DNA of 64,000 bases from Marinoscillum sp. MHG1-6 (GCF_024714475.1 NZ_JAMZMI010000004.1:186001-250000), one strand, 5' to 3'; counted from the first letter of the stretch, positions 10,201 to 17,966 are shown. The notes: a model not told the origin generated them from the letters alone. Numbers and translations are program-made.

Positions 10201-11660
10201 CTGATCAGGTCACTGTTTTGCTCATTAACCCTTTGAAAACCACGATCTCCAACTTCACCAGCGGTCAGAAGGTTTAGCCCTCCACCCCAGGAACCAGCCC
10301 ATAGTGTTCCTGATACCTTACTCTTATGTATCGAGGTGATAAAATCACTCGAAATTGTACTTTCATTTTGGACATTGTACTTAAAATGATTGTATTTGTT
10401 TTTTCTCTTGTTATACCTATTTAGCCCACCTCCGGCCGTTCCAATCCATATGTATTTCTCATCCTCGAAAATTGAATTTACGGTATTACTACTCAACCCA
10501 AATTGGTTGTCGGGCATTTGAACAAACTCCTCAAAGATGTTCTGCTCTGTGTGTAGGATATTCACCCCACCTCGTTCAGTTCCGATCCATAGGTTTTCAT
10601 TCCGATCATACAGCAGACAATTGATAAAGTTATTGTTAAGCCCATTGGCCTGGTTGGACCCATTGACATGGTTTTCAAACACTGCATTATTCTGATCAAG
10701 GAAACTAAGCCCGCCTAAAGTGGCAATGACCAACTTCTTATCAGAATTCTCATCTATATCCATAATGGAATTATGAGGCAGTGAGTTGGCTAAATCCGGA
10801 CCATTGAAATATCCCTGGAAGTTTCCTTCTGCAACATTGAACCTGTACAATCCAAATTCGGCTCCAATCCAAATCTCTCCTTCACTAGACTCATAGAGCG
10901 TCATGATCTTATCGGACACAAGTCCGTTGGCACCTGAATTAGCTATATTAAATTCGGACTTCACATCATATTCGCTCCCAAACGTAAGCAATCCTTTGTC
11001 CGTACCCACCCAGATTATATCATCAGATATTAGTGCAGCATTGATGTTTGCACCTTCATAAGCGTCATCAAGGTCAGTTAAATCCACATATTTCAATAAT
11101 TCAAAATCCCCGGCCTTATTCACAACCCTGATCAAATTCAAGGATTGTCCCGCAGAAATAATGAGTTTATTTTCACCAATTGGAGCAATGACTTTGTAGT
11201 CCAAGTCCGAACTTATTTCAGCGTTCAGTTCAACAGGCAGGAATTTATGCTGATCATAAATATATAGGTACAACCCTTCTCCGGTCCCGACCCAGATATT
11301 TCCAAACCCATCTTCATGCAGCGCGTAAATGAAATTACTTCTCAAGCTATAGGGAGGCGACTCCTTTTCATTAAACAGTTCAAACTCGTAACCGTCGTAG
11401 CGACACAGCCCATTCCAGGTACCCAGCCACATGAAGCCCTGACTGTCCTGTAGCATACAATCCACCATATTCTGGGACAGGCCATCATCCGTAGTAAGGT
11501 GATGAAACCTTGCCTGATTGCCCTGAGCATAAAGTCCCTGAACAAAACACAGCCATACGATAGCGATTAGAAATGATCGCGACTTTATCAGATTTAATAA
11601 ATTCTTAACTGGGGGGAGCATCATTACAAATCTAACAAGATTGTGAATGACAAAATCCAT
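7206..11660 (-). CDS. Hybrid two-component system regulator (HTCS)
   Basis: 1484 residues joining sensor kinase and transcription factor. In order: a signal/membrane segment near residues 26-46 (FLIAIVWLCFVQGLYAQ); about 14 two-component-propeller repeats (IWVGT, MWLGT, IWIGT) to near residue 750; a Y_Y_Y domain (YAYKLEGFDKNWNYVG); one membrane helix near 850-872; a coiled-coil linker; HisKA with phospho-acceptor His in NISHEFRTPLTL near 947; HATPase (GSGVGLALTEELIK); a receiver domain with SDVMMPKMDGF near 1280; and a C-terminal AraC-type HTH (SRSLLHKKLTAL, NISSAAYAVGYNDPKYF). Such proteins sense a periplasmic oligosaccharide and activate nearby glycan-use genes. Its probable targets are the two operators found here. 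M13/M14 are also possible starts. Confidence 0.95.
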   Translation of the reverse strand: MDFVIHNLVRFVMMLPPVKNLLNLIKSRSFLIAIVWLCFVQGLYAQGNQARFHHLTTDDGLSQNMVDCMLQDSQGFMWLGTWNGLCRYDGYEFELFNEKESPPYSLRSNFIYALHEDGFGNIWVGTGEGLYLYIYDQHKFLPVELNAEISSDLDYKVIAPIGENKLIISAGQSLNLIRVVNKAGDFELLKYVDLTDLDDAYEGANINAALISDDIIWVGTDKGLLTFGSEYDVKSEFNIANSGANGLVSDKIMTLYESSEGEIWIGAEFGLYRFNVAEGNFQGYFNGPDLANSLPHNSIMDIDENSDKKLVIATLGGLSFLDQNNAVFENHVNGSNQANGLNNNFINCLLYDRNENLWIGTERGGVNILHTEQNIFEEFVQMPDNQFGLSSNTVNSIFEDEKYIWIGTAGGGLNRYNKRKNKYNHFKYNVQNESTISSDFITSIHKSKVSGTLWAGSWGGGLNLLTAGEVGDRGFQRVNEQNSDLISGYISSIVEDAKGNIWIGTLGGISVYSQEKGSIDGAYLPQKASRVTAVGCMAFDNSGDLWIGTQVGLFRFQLKGDDLIRVDEYRNDPENPESISGDYVISLLKDSNGNMWAGTYGQGLNRVNVSGDTVSFTKFNTNDGISNNIIYGIVEDKVGQLWLSTDYGLSRFDPDTNQMRNFFRSDGLLNNQYYWSAAYKSKDGKLYFGGMRGMNAFYPDQIKEYHVSPVVTLTDLKLIEGSVLPGLEYNGAQVLDQNISRTKGIELSYMEKMLSIEFSTLNFIDPELVHYAYKLEGFDKNWNYVGANRHYASYTNLRPGHYTFMVKGAGSDGVYSEEPTELMIVIHPPFWQTIWFQSLCVALLLMIILGYVRFRTYQLKRQKDELEMQVAERTKEINDQKEALSYQAIQLQKSNFELEHKQKQIEGQNELLETQNKEILDQRDELIELNKRVKLVSQLRLGFFTNISHEFRTPLTLILGPLDRLIKKYTLPEDVKGTLELMNRNAQRLLNLINQIMDFRKIEKGKMELQVGVGDVEAFCRELFEAFQPLAEIKQIDFSLEVGALPGEVWFDKQKMENILYNLLSNAFKYTPHEGKIKMEVMALSGEESKLNDAGLDIEEVRNVVSIKIIDSGSGISEENLPLIFKRFYRIESENAFKISGSGVGLALTEELIKTHHGDIFVSSEVGVGSIFEIQFPCLKGAYELQELGESSGENDLMGQVELLKSEFLIQEEAEISKDEDFVPDTSKRTILVVEDNVDLRKFITHRLTDLYNVIEAGDGERGVEFAERYNPDIIVSDVMMPKMDGFELLASIKNNFSTSHIPVVLLTAKASVENQIEGIQIGADDYLPKPFNFDLLEVKIASILANRDRIKVQYMSGDTSDVRPLVNNNKDLKFLESAVNIVNEQMSNSDFGSKDLILALGISRSLLHKKLTALTNQSAVEFINQLRMKKAKELLCDSEMNISSAAYAVGYNDPKYFSRLFSKHFNESPKDYQKRMLEHLDEK

Positions 11661-11722
11661 CAGGACGGTAGTTTGATTAAAATGCCTCAGATGAATTTCC
11701 GATTGTCATCTATTTTTGAACA

Positions 11723-12448
11723 ATGACAAGAATGCTTACCGTTATCCCAGTACTACTTCTGATTTATATTATATGCTCCTGCAGTACTGCCCAGGGTCAA
11801 TTACTTGTATTTAGCAAAACGTCCGGCTTTTACCATAAATCTATTCCTGAGGGCATCCGGTGTATCTCCGAAATCGGAAATGGACTGGGATTAAAAGTTG
11901 ACACGACTACTAACGCTGCCATCTTTCAGTCTGATTCTATAAACTCTTACCAGGGAATAGTCTTTTTAAATACGACCGGGGATGTTTTGAATGAGCATGA
12001 ACAAAAGGGACTACAAAATTTTATACGTCAGGGAAGAGGGTTTTTGGGTATCCATGCCGCCTCAGACACTGAAATGAAATGGGATTGGTACAATGAGCTT
12101 GTGGGAGCTTTTTTTGATGGTCATCCGCCGATCACGAATGCGACTTATTACACTAATAACAACAGCCACCCTTCGACTAAAATGATTCCTGAAAAGTTTG
12201 AGTTTATTGAAGAGATCTACAATTTCAGATCAATCAAAGCGGATAAAATCAATGTCATTGTAAGCGTGGATGAGGGTTCCTATGAAGGTGGAAAGAATGG
12301 CCAGTCTCATCCCATTTCATGGTACAGGGAGTTTGAAGGTGGACGAAGCTTCTATACCAATTTTGGGCATCGCACGGAAACCTACTCCAACCCAATTTTT
12401 ATTGATCACATAAGTGGAGGATTGAAGTATGTTTTAAGGATGGAATAG
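11723..12448 (+). CDS. ThuA-like domain protein, exported
   Basis: 241 residues with a hydrophobic N terminus containing cysteines (IYIICSCSTAQGQ), so probably a lipoprotein or secreted. The rest matches the ThuA-like glutamine-amidotransferase fold: LLVFSKTSGFYHKSIPEG at the start, GFLGIHAASDTE in the middle, HPISWYREFEGGRSFYTNFGH near the end. ThuA-like proteins occur in sugar-use loci and the family includes a 3-keto-glycoside-related group; no precise reaction can be assigned. It is divergent from the HTCS, with 62 bp between the starts, so the two promoters share that gap. Immediately after its stop codon begins a fragment copied from the DUF3108 gene. Confidence 0.85.
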   Translation: MTRMLTVIPVLLLIYIICSCSTAQGQLLVFSKTSGFYHKSIPEGIRCISEIGNGLGLKVDTTTNAAIFQSDSINSYQGIVFLNTTGDVLNEHEQKGLQNFIRQGRGFLGIHAASDTEMKWDWYNELVGAFFDGHPPITNATYYTNNNSHPSTKMIPEKFEFIEEIYNFRSIKADKINVIVSVDEGSYEGGKNGQSHPISWYREFEGGRSFYTNFGHRTETYSNPIFIDHISGGLKYVLRME

Positions 12449-12909
12449 TGTTGGCAGCTTCACGCCATCTTTTTCAATCAACAAAACAACGTTCTTTTCC
12501 CTGTTTTCGGCATTGGGACACCCGGATCATCCGCCTGTTTGACATGCCTGATTTTTAGACTTAAACGTACTTTTGGCTTAGCCCAAAAGTACCCAAAACC
12601 CAAGGCTGTGAAGATTTTTAGGGAATTCCAATCAAATGAAATTGCTCATAATTCTTATCCGAAAAAACTTCAAGGCTGTATTCTTACAACGAAGGGCCAC
12701 CCATTTTTACCCAAAATCAGCCCTGAAGCTGCAAGACACTAGTTTTTAGCCCCATAAAAACAAAGTATCAAAAATAGGAGTACTTTGCCCACCATGGACA
12801 ACACGCAATAGGATGAGTGATAAACAATCAAGAAAACAGCTTGGGTAATTGGATAATACGGATGTCCTAATGGCCCAACATCCGATTCTTATGTGAGGAT
12901 ATCACTTTA
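12449..12909. other. 461-bp gap with DUF3108 remnant and one hairpin
   Basis: The stretch holds the DUF3108-like fragment and a hairpin at 12567-12592 with 10-bp arms (GTACTTTTGG / CCAAAAGTAC). A short plus-strand frame at 12539-12742 has no family features and looks spurious. Hairpins of this kind are common in intergenic DNA of Bacteroidota. Nothing else was seen here. Confidence 0.5.
12456..12520 (-). pseudogene. Fragment duplicated from the DUF3108 gene
   Basis: Positions 12456-12480 are identical to 12995-13019 inside the DUF3108 coding region, and similarity fades over the next 40 bp (AACAAAACAACGTTC against CCCAGAACAACACTG). No reading frame is preserved. It reads as the leftover of a local duplication or recombination. 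Confidence 0.55.
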
Positions 12910-13713
12910 CTAAAAGGACTCGTATTTCCCTTTGAACATGGTTATTTCGCAAACCATCTTCCCTACCCGCATATTTGCTTCTATACGAATCGGTAGCTTC
13001 ACGCCATCTTTTTCAATCACCCAGAACAACACTGCCTTTTCCTCCGTGAAGGTTCTGGTAATCGGGAATAATACAATCACTCGATAAGCATTGTATTTCT
13101 CGCCTTCAAATTTCACCTCTTCTCTCCCATCGAACTCAATACCAAAATCCCAGATCTTATGGTCCTCCAACGTACTGATCATCACACTGTCTCCCTTCTT
13201 AAATGAATCCCAATCGAGGTCACGAAAAAACAAATAAGAACCCATGATATCATAGGTGCGGTCATTCAACGGAAGTAACCATTCTTTGTACCTCTGCTTT
13301 TCCGGGTTATTGGTTTGTCCTTCTATTTTCACCTCCATGGAATCATAGTTAAACAAGTTGATTTGATCCCACTTCTCCCCTCCTTTCGTAGTATGTACTT
13401 CGGAGTAGATCGGTTTCAGGTCATTCGCCCTTAGCTGAGAGGAATATAAATCATCAATATTCTTTACAAAACTCAAATACCAGGCAGTCTTGGCTCTTAG
13501 GTTAGCATTGAAGTATTTGATGCCATTTTTTTTACTCAAGGTAGAGTCAATCGTAGCTCTTGCAGTGCCGAGTGGAAACCAGCCTCCATAGCTGATTTTA
13601 TATTCCAGCTCCTCGCCCAGGTAAGGAAATTGATCCTCCTTTTGTCCCTGGCCGAACACGGAGAACGTCACGGCCAATAATAGAACGCCAGTAAGTAGTT
13701 TTAATGAATACAT
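12910..13713 (-). CDS. DUF3108 domain protein, exported
   Basis: 267 residues when started at 13713 (MYSLKLLTGVLLLAVTFSVFG, a good signal peptide); an upstream ATG at 13740 would add nine residues ahead of the signal and is less likely. The mature part begins PYLGEELEYKISYGGWFPLG, the hallmark opening of DUF3108, with the later motifs GSYLFFRDLDW and KDGVKLPIRIEA. DUF3108 proteins are predicted periplasmic or outer-membrane-associated beta-rich proteins, common as one copy in Bacteroidota; their function is not established. It is transcribed away from the FAD oxidase at 13883. Confidence 0.85.
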   Translation of the reverse strand: MYSLKLLTGVLLLAVTFSVFGQGQKEDQFPYLGEELEYKISYGGWFPLGTARATIDSTLSKKNGIKYFNANLRAKTAWYLSFVKNIDDLYSSQLRANDLKPIYSEVHTTKGGEKWDQINLFNYDSMEVKIEGQTNNPEKQRYKEWLLPLNDRTYDIMGSYLFFRDLDWDSFKKGDSVMISTLEDHKIWDFGIEFDGREEVKFEGEKYNAYRVIVLFPITRTFTEEKAVLFWVIEKDGVKLPIRIEANMRVGKMVCEITMFKGKYESF

Positions 13714-13882
13714 ATAATTTTGAGATCGCAAAGTAACCAAATTAAAAAGTTAAACACCGGCATCACCACGCATCAAACAGGCCGCAAGTTGTCGAAAAAG
13801 AACGAATTATAATAAAAACGGTTGCCGATATAGGCCAACTCCTTCCCCTCCTTTAACTTTCCACTTCACCATAACAATATCA

Positions 13883-15202
13883 ATGCCTGTTTATCGGAAT
13901 TGGTCCGGATCCTTCCAATTCAAATACCAAAAACTCCATCAGCCGACCAGCGAATCTGAGATTGTTGCGGTCGTCCGACAAGCTACCAACAGCCGGCAAA
14001 AAGTTAAGGTGGTGGGGTCAGGGCATTCCTGCTCCCAGATAGCAAAGGCCGACGACGCCATCCTCATTTCACTCAAAAACTATAACCGGATATTGGAAGC
14101 AGACCCTTCCTCAGGTCTGGTGAAAGCACAATCGGGCATCATCCTCAGGGATTTGTGTAAGCAACTAAAACATCATGGCCTCGCCCTTCAAAACATGGGT
14201 ACTATTGACGAGCAAACCCTTGCGGGGGCGATTGCCACAGGCACTCATGGGACAGGGATCACTCAACCGGCCATTGACCAGCAAATACATGCCTACACCC
14301 TGGTGACCGGAACGGGCGAGGTGATAGAGGTAGATCAAAATCATGAGCTTTATGAAGCCGGAAAAGTAGCGCTTGGAGCTCTAGGCATCCTATCCACCAT
14401 TACTTTGAAATGTGTTGCAAACTTCAAACTTGAGGTTAACACCTTTTCAACCTCGCTTCAGCAGGCAGTGAAAAAGCTACCCGAGCATCTTCAAAGCCCC
14501 TACTTTAGGCTCTGGTGGTTTCCTCATACGAATAAGGTTCAGGTCTGGCAGGCCAATGAAACCACCAAACCAGCTTCGATTGAATCGAAATGGGCCTACT
14601 GGTACAAGAATATACTACTTGGAAACTATGTAACCGAACTTGGGTTATGGTTCACCTCTTTCCTGCCAACCAGCATTAGGTCATTCAATCGTTGGGTCTT
14701 CAACCAACTCTTTAGCCAACCTCAATCCAATGTGAGGTACGCTTATGACGCTTTCGTTATTCCGATCCGAACCAAACAGTTGGTGATGGAATATGCCATC
14801 CCCATTGGTCAGGCCGAAAGTGCCATTAAAAAAATGGAAGCGTTTATCGAATCAGGTTCTCAGGTCGTTCATTTTCCGATCGAAATTAGGTTTGCGCCTT
14901 CCAATGAAGCCTGGATGAGTATGTCCTATGAACGAACAAGCTGCTATATAGGGATAATCACTTATCATCCTTACGGCAAGAAGATTCCTCATGAACCTTA
15001 CTTCCGACAAATCCATCATATTCTTGCTGATTTTGATGCCAGACCCCATTGGGCAAAAATTCACTATTTCAGTGCGGAAGCGCTAGAACAGAAATATGCT
15101 AAATGGAATGATTTCAAACGACTGAGATCACAATTAGACCCAGAAGGCATGTTTGAAAATGAGTACCTCAAAAAGTTATTCTCTACTGAGAAAAAGACCT
15201 GA
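13883..15202 (+). CDS. FAD-linked sugar-1,4-lactone oxidase (D-arabinono/L-gulono-lactone oxidase family)
   Basis: 439 residues, the usual length for the aldonolactone oxidase group of the VAO flavoprotein family. The FAD-binding PCMH domain occupies roughly residues 15-185, with VGSGHSCS, whose His is the covalent FAD anchor in characterised members, and TLAGAIATGTHGTG. The C-terminal ALO domain has PIEIRFAPSN and the HWAK motif near residue 392. The enzyme would oxidise an aldonolactone or a polyol with O2 or another acceptor. No signal peptide is seen, so it is probably cytoplasmic. It is a single-gene transcript with a terminator 140 bp downstream. The substrate is unknown. Confidence 0.88.
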   Translation: MPVYRNWSGSFQFKYQKLHQPTSESEIVAVVRQATNSRQKVKVVGSGHSCSQIAKADDAILISLKNYNRILEADPSSGLVKAQSGIILRDLCKQLKHHGLALQNMGTIDEQTLAGAIATGTHGTGITQPAIDQQIHAYTLVTGTGEVIEVDQNHELYEAGKVALGALGILSTITLKCVANFKLEVNTFSTSLQQAVKKLPEHLQSPYFRLWWFPHTNKVQVWQANETTKPASIESKWAYWYKNILLGNYVTELGLWFTSFLPTSIRSFNRWVFNQLFSQPQSNVRYAYDAFVIPIRTKQLVMEYAIPIGQAESAIKKMEAFIESGSQVVHFPIEIRFAPSNEAWMSMSYERTSCYIGIITYHPYGKKIPHEPYFRQIHHILADFDARPHWAKIHYFSAEALEQKYAKWNDFKRLRSQLDPEGMFENEYLKKLFSTEKKT

Positions 15203-15344
15203 TCTGTACAACTTCAAAATCACTTCAAAATTGCCATTTAAATTAATTTCACATTCGGATTAAGTGGTTGGTAAATACGATCTGAATGGTCTCAAAAAAT
15301 AATGTTAGTTATGTTTTGGGTAATTTAGTTGGTGTAAAGTTGGA

Positions 15345-15376
15345 AGCAGACTTCTTTCCGGAGGTCTGCTTTTTTA
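15345..15376 (+). terminator. Rho-independent terminator
   Basis: Stem AGCAGAC / GTCTGCT followed by a T-run (TTTTTT), about 140 bp after the stop codon of the FAD oxidase on the same strand. Confidence 0.8.
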
Positions 15377-15458
15377 TTGGTGGGTCTTCAAGAATTCTGT
15401 CAGGGGATTGTACTTTCCATATGGCCACATTTTGAGATGAAAATGCTCCCTTTCCCTA

Positions 15459-15608
15459 ACCCCGGAGAACACGGAGAAAGCAAAGACAGATTTAAGTGAA
15501 AGTTTTCAGGGGATTTAATGCCTTCTTTCTTTGAATAAACAGAGGCTGTTTCCAAATAAGATTTACCAACAGGATTGGATCCTCTGTTTTCTTTGTGTTC
15601 TCGGTGGT
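15459..15608. repeat. Imperfect inverted-repeat element (possible miniature repeat)
   Basis: The left arm at 15459-15490 contains GGAGAACACGGAGAAAG; the right arm at 15583-15608 contains CTTTGTGTTCTCGGTGGT, its imperfect reverse complement. The arms enclose about 90 bp without a gene. Together with the terminator and the direct repeat at 15724 it accounts for most of the 650-bp gap 15203-15853. I see no transposase. Confidence 0.4.
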
Positions 15609-15723
15609 AATAAGGATTTATGGTGTTTTTTTGAGTTCTCCACAGGTTTTCGGATTGATCTCACTTCTCTAATAATTTCGGCTCATCAAAATTGAAAACA
15701 TATTCCCTGCATTAAACCAAACC

Positions 15724-15822
15724 CATTGCCCCTTAATATCAGGTTTAATTTTATTGTTACGAACTCAGTTTTGTCGTCATTGTAGAAAACGGCTAAATTC
15801 AGAGTTGAATAATCAAAAAGCC
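15724..15822. repeat. 99-bp direct repeat, copy A (upstream of the DUF4377 gene)
   Basis: About 85% identical by eye to 16481-16580; shared blocks include CTCAGTTTTG and TTGTAGAAAACGGCTA. It ends about 31 bp before the start codon of the DUF4377 reading frame, so it may carry that gene's promoter. Confidence 0.75.
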
Positions 15823-15853
15823 ATATGAATTAAAAATTCGGTAAAATAAAGTA

Positions 15854-16410
15854 ATGAAAAATGTCATATTATTCGCTATCAGCTTGCTTCTCATTTCATG
15901 TGGGATAGAGGATACGGTCAAGGAGATTACTTTGAGAGTTAACCATTACAAGCAAACAGCTATTGGGGTTGACAAAACGCTGGTTTTAATGGTTCAGGAA
16001 GATGAAAAGATTGGGTCGAGCACCTGGCATTAATTTATGATGGAATATCAGAATTCGAATACGAATTCGGCATTATTTACGACATTAAGGTTATCAAAAC
16101 GTCAATAGCTAATCCTACGGCTGATGGTTCATCAATTGAGTACGATTTGAAAGAGGTTCTTTCGAAAACACAAGTTGATAAAGAAAGTACTTTCGAACTG
16201 ACTCTTAGAAGCGTTTCTCAAATTGATCCGCCAAATTTTGTCTTCGGTGATTTGGAGGTTGGTTATAGCCTTTTGGATGAAGTTGAAATTAACTGTGATA
16301 CTCTGTGCAATGATCTTTCTGAGGCGCTCGCCACTGAAAATGAACTAATAGGACGCTTCGTACATCAGGCAACAGATACAATCAAACTTATCGAAATAAT
16401 CATACCATAA
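15854..16410 (+). pseudogene. DUF4377 lipoprotein with a one-base frameshift
   Basis: The first part (15854-16033) encodes a lipoprotein signal, MKNVILFAISLLLISCG, then VNHYKQTAIGVDKTLVLMVQ and stops after SSTWH. The next frame resumes at once with LIYDGISEFEYEFGIIYDI, then IANPTADGSSIEYDLKEVLS, a typical DUF4377 sequence, and stops at 16410. Restoring one T near 16031 would make one continuous protein of about 185 residues. The rest of the frame is clean, so the mutation is either recent or a sequencing error. DUF4377 proteins are small secreted or lipid-anchored proteins of unknown role. Confidence 0.8.
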
Positions 16411-16480
16411 ATGAAAATAAAAGCGCCCTGCCCCTCTCGCTCGGGTATCCCGAGTTAGAAATATTACAATGACTTGTAGC

Positions 16481-16580
16481 CATGGGCCCCTCAATATCAG
16501 ATTTAATTTTTATTGTTAAGCACTCAGTTTTGCATGCATTGTAGAAAACGGCTATTTTCGAGATTGAAAGATTAAAAGCC
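16481..16580. repeat. 100-bp direct repeat, copy B
   Basis: Second copy of the element at 15724-15822, 757 bp downstream in the same orientation. Here it is followed not by a gene start but by the palindrome at 16616-16639 and the GTTAGGC boundary of a cassette-like unit. Confidence 0.75.
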
Positions 16581-16615
16581 GTGTTATTATACGGATAACT
16601 TAATATACAAGGTGG

Positions 16616-16652
16616 ATATAGTGCACAAGTGCACTATATTCGGTTGTTAGGC
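16616..16652. repeat. Palindrome plus GTTAGGC: cassette-type boundary (attC-like)
   Basis: A perfect 11-bp inverted repeat (ATATAGTGCAC / GTGCACTATAT, 2-nt loop) at 16616-16639 is followed by GTTAGGC at 16646-16652. GTTRRRY is the consensus of the right-hand core site of integron attC elements. Its mirror image GCCTAAC lies at 17351-17357, so the pair closely brackets the gene at 16676. No integrase is in the window, so the assignment is tentative. Confidence 0.45.
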
Positions 16653-16675
16653 AAAATATCTGAGGACGCAAGGGT

Positions 16676-17344
16676 TTGAACAAGTCAATAATCTTTATTG
16701 GAATATTCTTAATCAGCTATGTTGGAACATCCCAACTAATTGATAAGGTTTCCTATTCTATTCAGTCTAACTGGAAACTCGAGAACTCTAACATTTCTGA
16801 TAGTGCGGTTACAATCGGATATGAGATTGTTGACACAACTTTAGTGCAGGAACCCCTACATATGAACGCTGTTATCAGGGTGAACTATGTACCCAAAGAA
16901 ATCACAATTAAGGATATCAGAATTGAACATTTTGCACATGGAATTGGAGCAAAATTTGTGAACACGGATATTGAAGACGACTATTGGCAAACAAGCCTAT
17001 TTGTAGGTTCTCAACGAAGAACTCAGATCTTAATGTTACATAGAATGGCTGTTTATAAAGGCGTTGCGTTTGAACTTCTATTCATATTCCCTAACTATCC
17101 AAGTGAGAATGAGAGTAATGAATCGTTAAAGGCATTAATGATAGAAAGTGAAAATGCAAATCCCGTGGAACATAAAGCTATTGGTGTTAACGGTGATCAA
17201 ATCCAACCATTTATTGATATTTTCCTGAACGTATGTAAGAGCATGAAGATTCTGAACATTCAAAAAGACTGCAACAACTTAAAGATTGCAGATCTACCCA
17301 ACGCAGCGGATGTTTATCGGGACAAGACGCTTAAAGACTACTAA
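16676..17344 (+). CDS. Exported hypothetical protein on a cassette-like unit
   Basis: 222 residues starting at a TTG codon. The start is supported by a good signal peptide (MNKSIIFIGIFLISYVGTSQ) and no upstream ATG gives one. The mature protein has no motif I recognise; the pattern of beta-strands around NWKLENSNISDS and WQTSLFVGSQRRTQILMLHR suggests a small beta-rich secreted protein. The gene fills the space between GTTAGGC (16646) and GCCTAAC (17351) almost completely, the layout of an integron gene cassette. Function unknown. Confidence 0.6.
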   Translation: MNKSIIFIGIFLISYVGTSQLIDKVSYSIQSNWKLENSNISDSAVTIGYEIVDTTLVQEPLHMNAVIRVNYVPKEITIKDIRIEHFAHGIGAKFVNTDIEDDYWQTSLFVGSQRRTQILMLHRMAVYKGVAFELLFIFPNYPSENESNESLKALMIESENANPVEHKAIGVNGDQIQPFIDIFLNVCKSMKILNIQKDCNNLKIADLPNAADVYRDKTLKDY

Positions 17345-17350
17345 TACTTT

Positions 17351-17590
17351 GCCTAACAAGCGCTAGCAGTTATGCGCCAAACTGCCTCTTTTCCAGCATT
17401 TTGGGGAACCTGCCCGCTTCACTGCCCATTCTGGAATAGTTGTGTTTCATACAAGCTTTTTCCTTTCTGGCCTTTGACTTTTGGAACGCATTTCTTCGTA
17501 GTTGCCGTTGTGGGGGTTGGGCAGTTTCGCTACTTTTATGCTGTTTACAAGCCTAGGGCGCACAAACTGCTAGCTAGGCGTTGTATGCCA
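17351..17590. repeat. Large inverted-repeat (attC-like) element, left boundary of the defence island
   Basis: It starts with GCCTAAC and GCTAGCAGTTATGCGCC (17351-17378); an imperfect reverse complement, GGGCGCACAAACTGCTAGC, lies near 17556-17574. It ends in CGTTGTATGCCA (17579-17590). The same 12 bases close the hairpin at the far end of the island (32132-32143). Short frames across it on both strands look spurious. Together with the 49-nt repeat and the dyad at 17686 it explains the 421-bp gap 17345-17765. Confidence 0.5.
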
Positions 17591-17616
17591 TTGAAAAAAA
17601 GAAAAAACCACCGCAC

Positions 17617-17665
17617 GTTCAAGCACATTTCCTGCTCCGTTCCTCCGCAGCAAAAGAGCTTTCAC
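17617..17665. repeat. 49-nt imperfect direct repeat flanking the defence island, left copy
   Basis: It opens with GTTCAAGCACATT and closes with AAAGAGCTTTCAC, as does the right copy at 31986-32034; both are exactly 49 nt. The middle parts differ in sequence but each can pair with itself (CTGC...GCAG here, GCAA...TTGC in the right copy), which suggests a conserved hairpin. Confidence 0.65.
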
Positions 17666-17685
17666 TTCCCCTCCGCTGAACGAAA

Positions 17686-17710
17686 ACAATATTGATATTT
17701 TTTATATTGT
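17686..17710. promoter_or_regulatory. Candidate operator for the XRE regulator
   Basis: Dyad ACAATAT-N11-ATATTGT, 56 bp upstream of the XRE start codon in an AT-rich promoter-like stretch. It is the only clear dyad there and would allow autoregulation of the operon. It is a weak call because AT-rich dyads arise by chance. Confidence 0.3.
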
Positions 17711-17765
17711 ATTTCGAGATATTTAATGTAAAATAATTATCTTGGATGAATAAATTTATGCGGAG

Positions 17766-17966
17766 ATGAACCGAATAAAAGAAGTACTTGAAGAGAAAGG
17801 GATCAAACAGAAATGGTTGGCTGAACAACTCGGAAAGAGCTATAACATGGTGAACGGATATGTACAAAACAGGCAGCAACCACGCTTGGAAGTACTTGCC
17901 GACATTGCCAAAATATTAGACGTTGATGTAAAAGACTTAATTGTCTCTACTAAAGAAAATAATTGA
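17766..17966 (+). CDS. XRE-family helix-turn-helix regulator
   Basis: 66 residues forming one HTH_3 domain: KEVLEEKGIKQKWLAEQLGK, then YNMVNGYVQNRQQPRLEVL as the recognition helix region, then ILDVDVKDLIV. Small cro/C-type regulators often head restriction-modification and other defence operons and delay or limit expression of toxic parts. It is the first gene of the nine-gene run, and its TGA stop overlaps the ATG of the methyltransferase gene (TGATG), so translation is probably coupled. Confidence 0.9.
   Translation: MNRIKEVLEEKGIKQKWLAEQLGKSYNMVNGYVQNRQQPRLEVLADIAKILDVDVKDLIVSTKENN

Noticed and set aside
12539-12742. Plus-strand frame of 67 codons in the ThuA-DUF3108 gap
   Set aside because: It starts in a hairpin repeat, has no recognisable domain and resembles spurious frames often seen in intergenic DNA of this phylum.
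16440-16454. Terminator after the DUF4377 pseudogene (CTCGGG-TAT-CCCGAG)
   Set aside because: The hairpin is clear but short and is not followed by a T-run on either strand, so termination cannot be supported.
17372-17695. Plus-strand reading frame of 107 codons and a minus-strand frame at 17619-17879 between the cassette and the XRE gene
   Set aside because: They lie across the inverted-repeat element and the 49-nt repeat, have odd composition, no family features, and one overlaps the XRE gene on the opposite strand.
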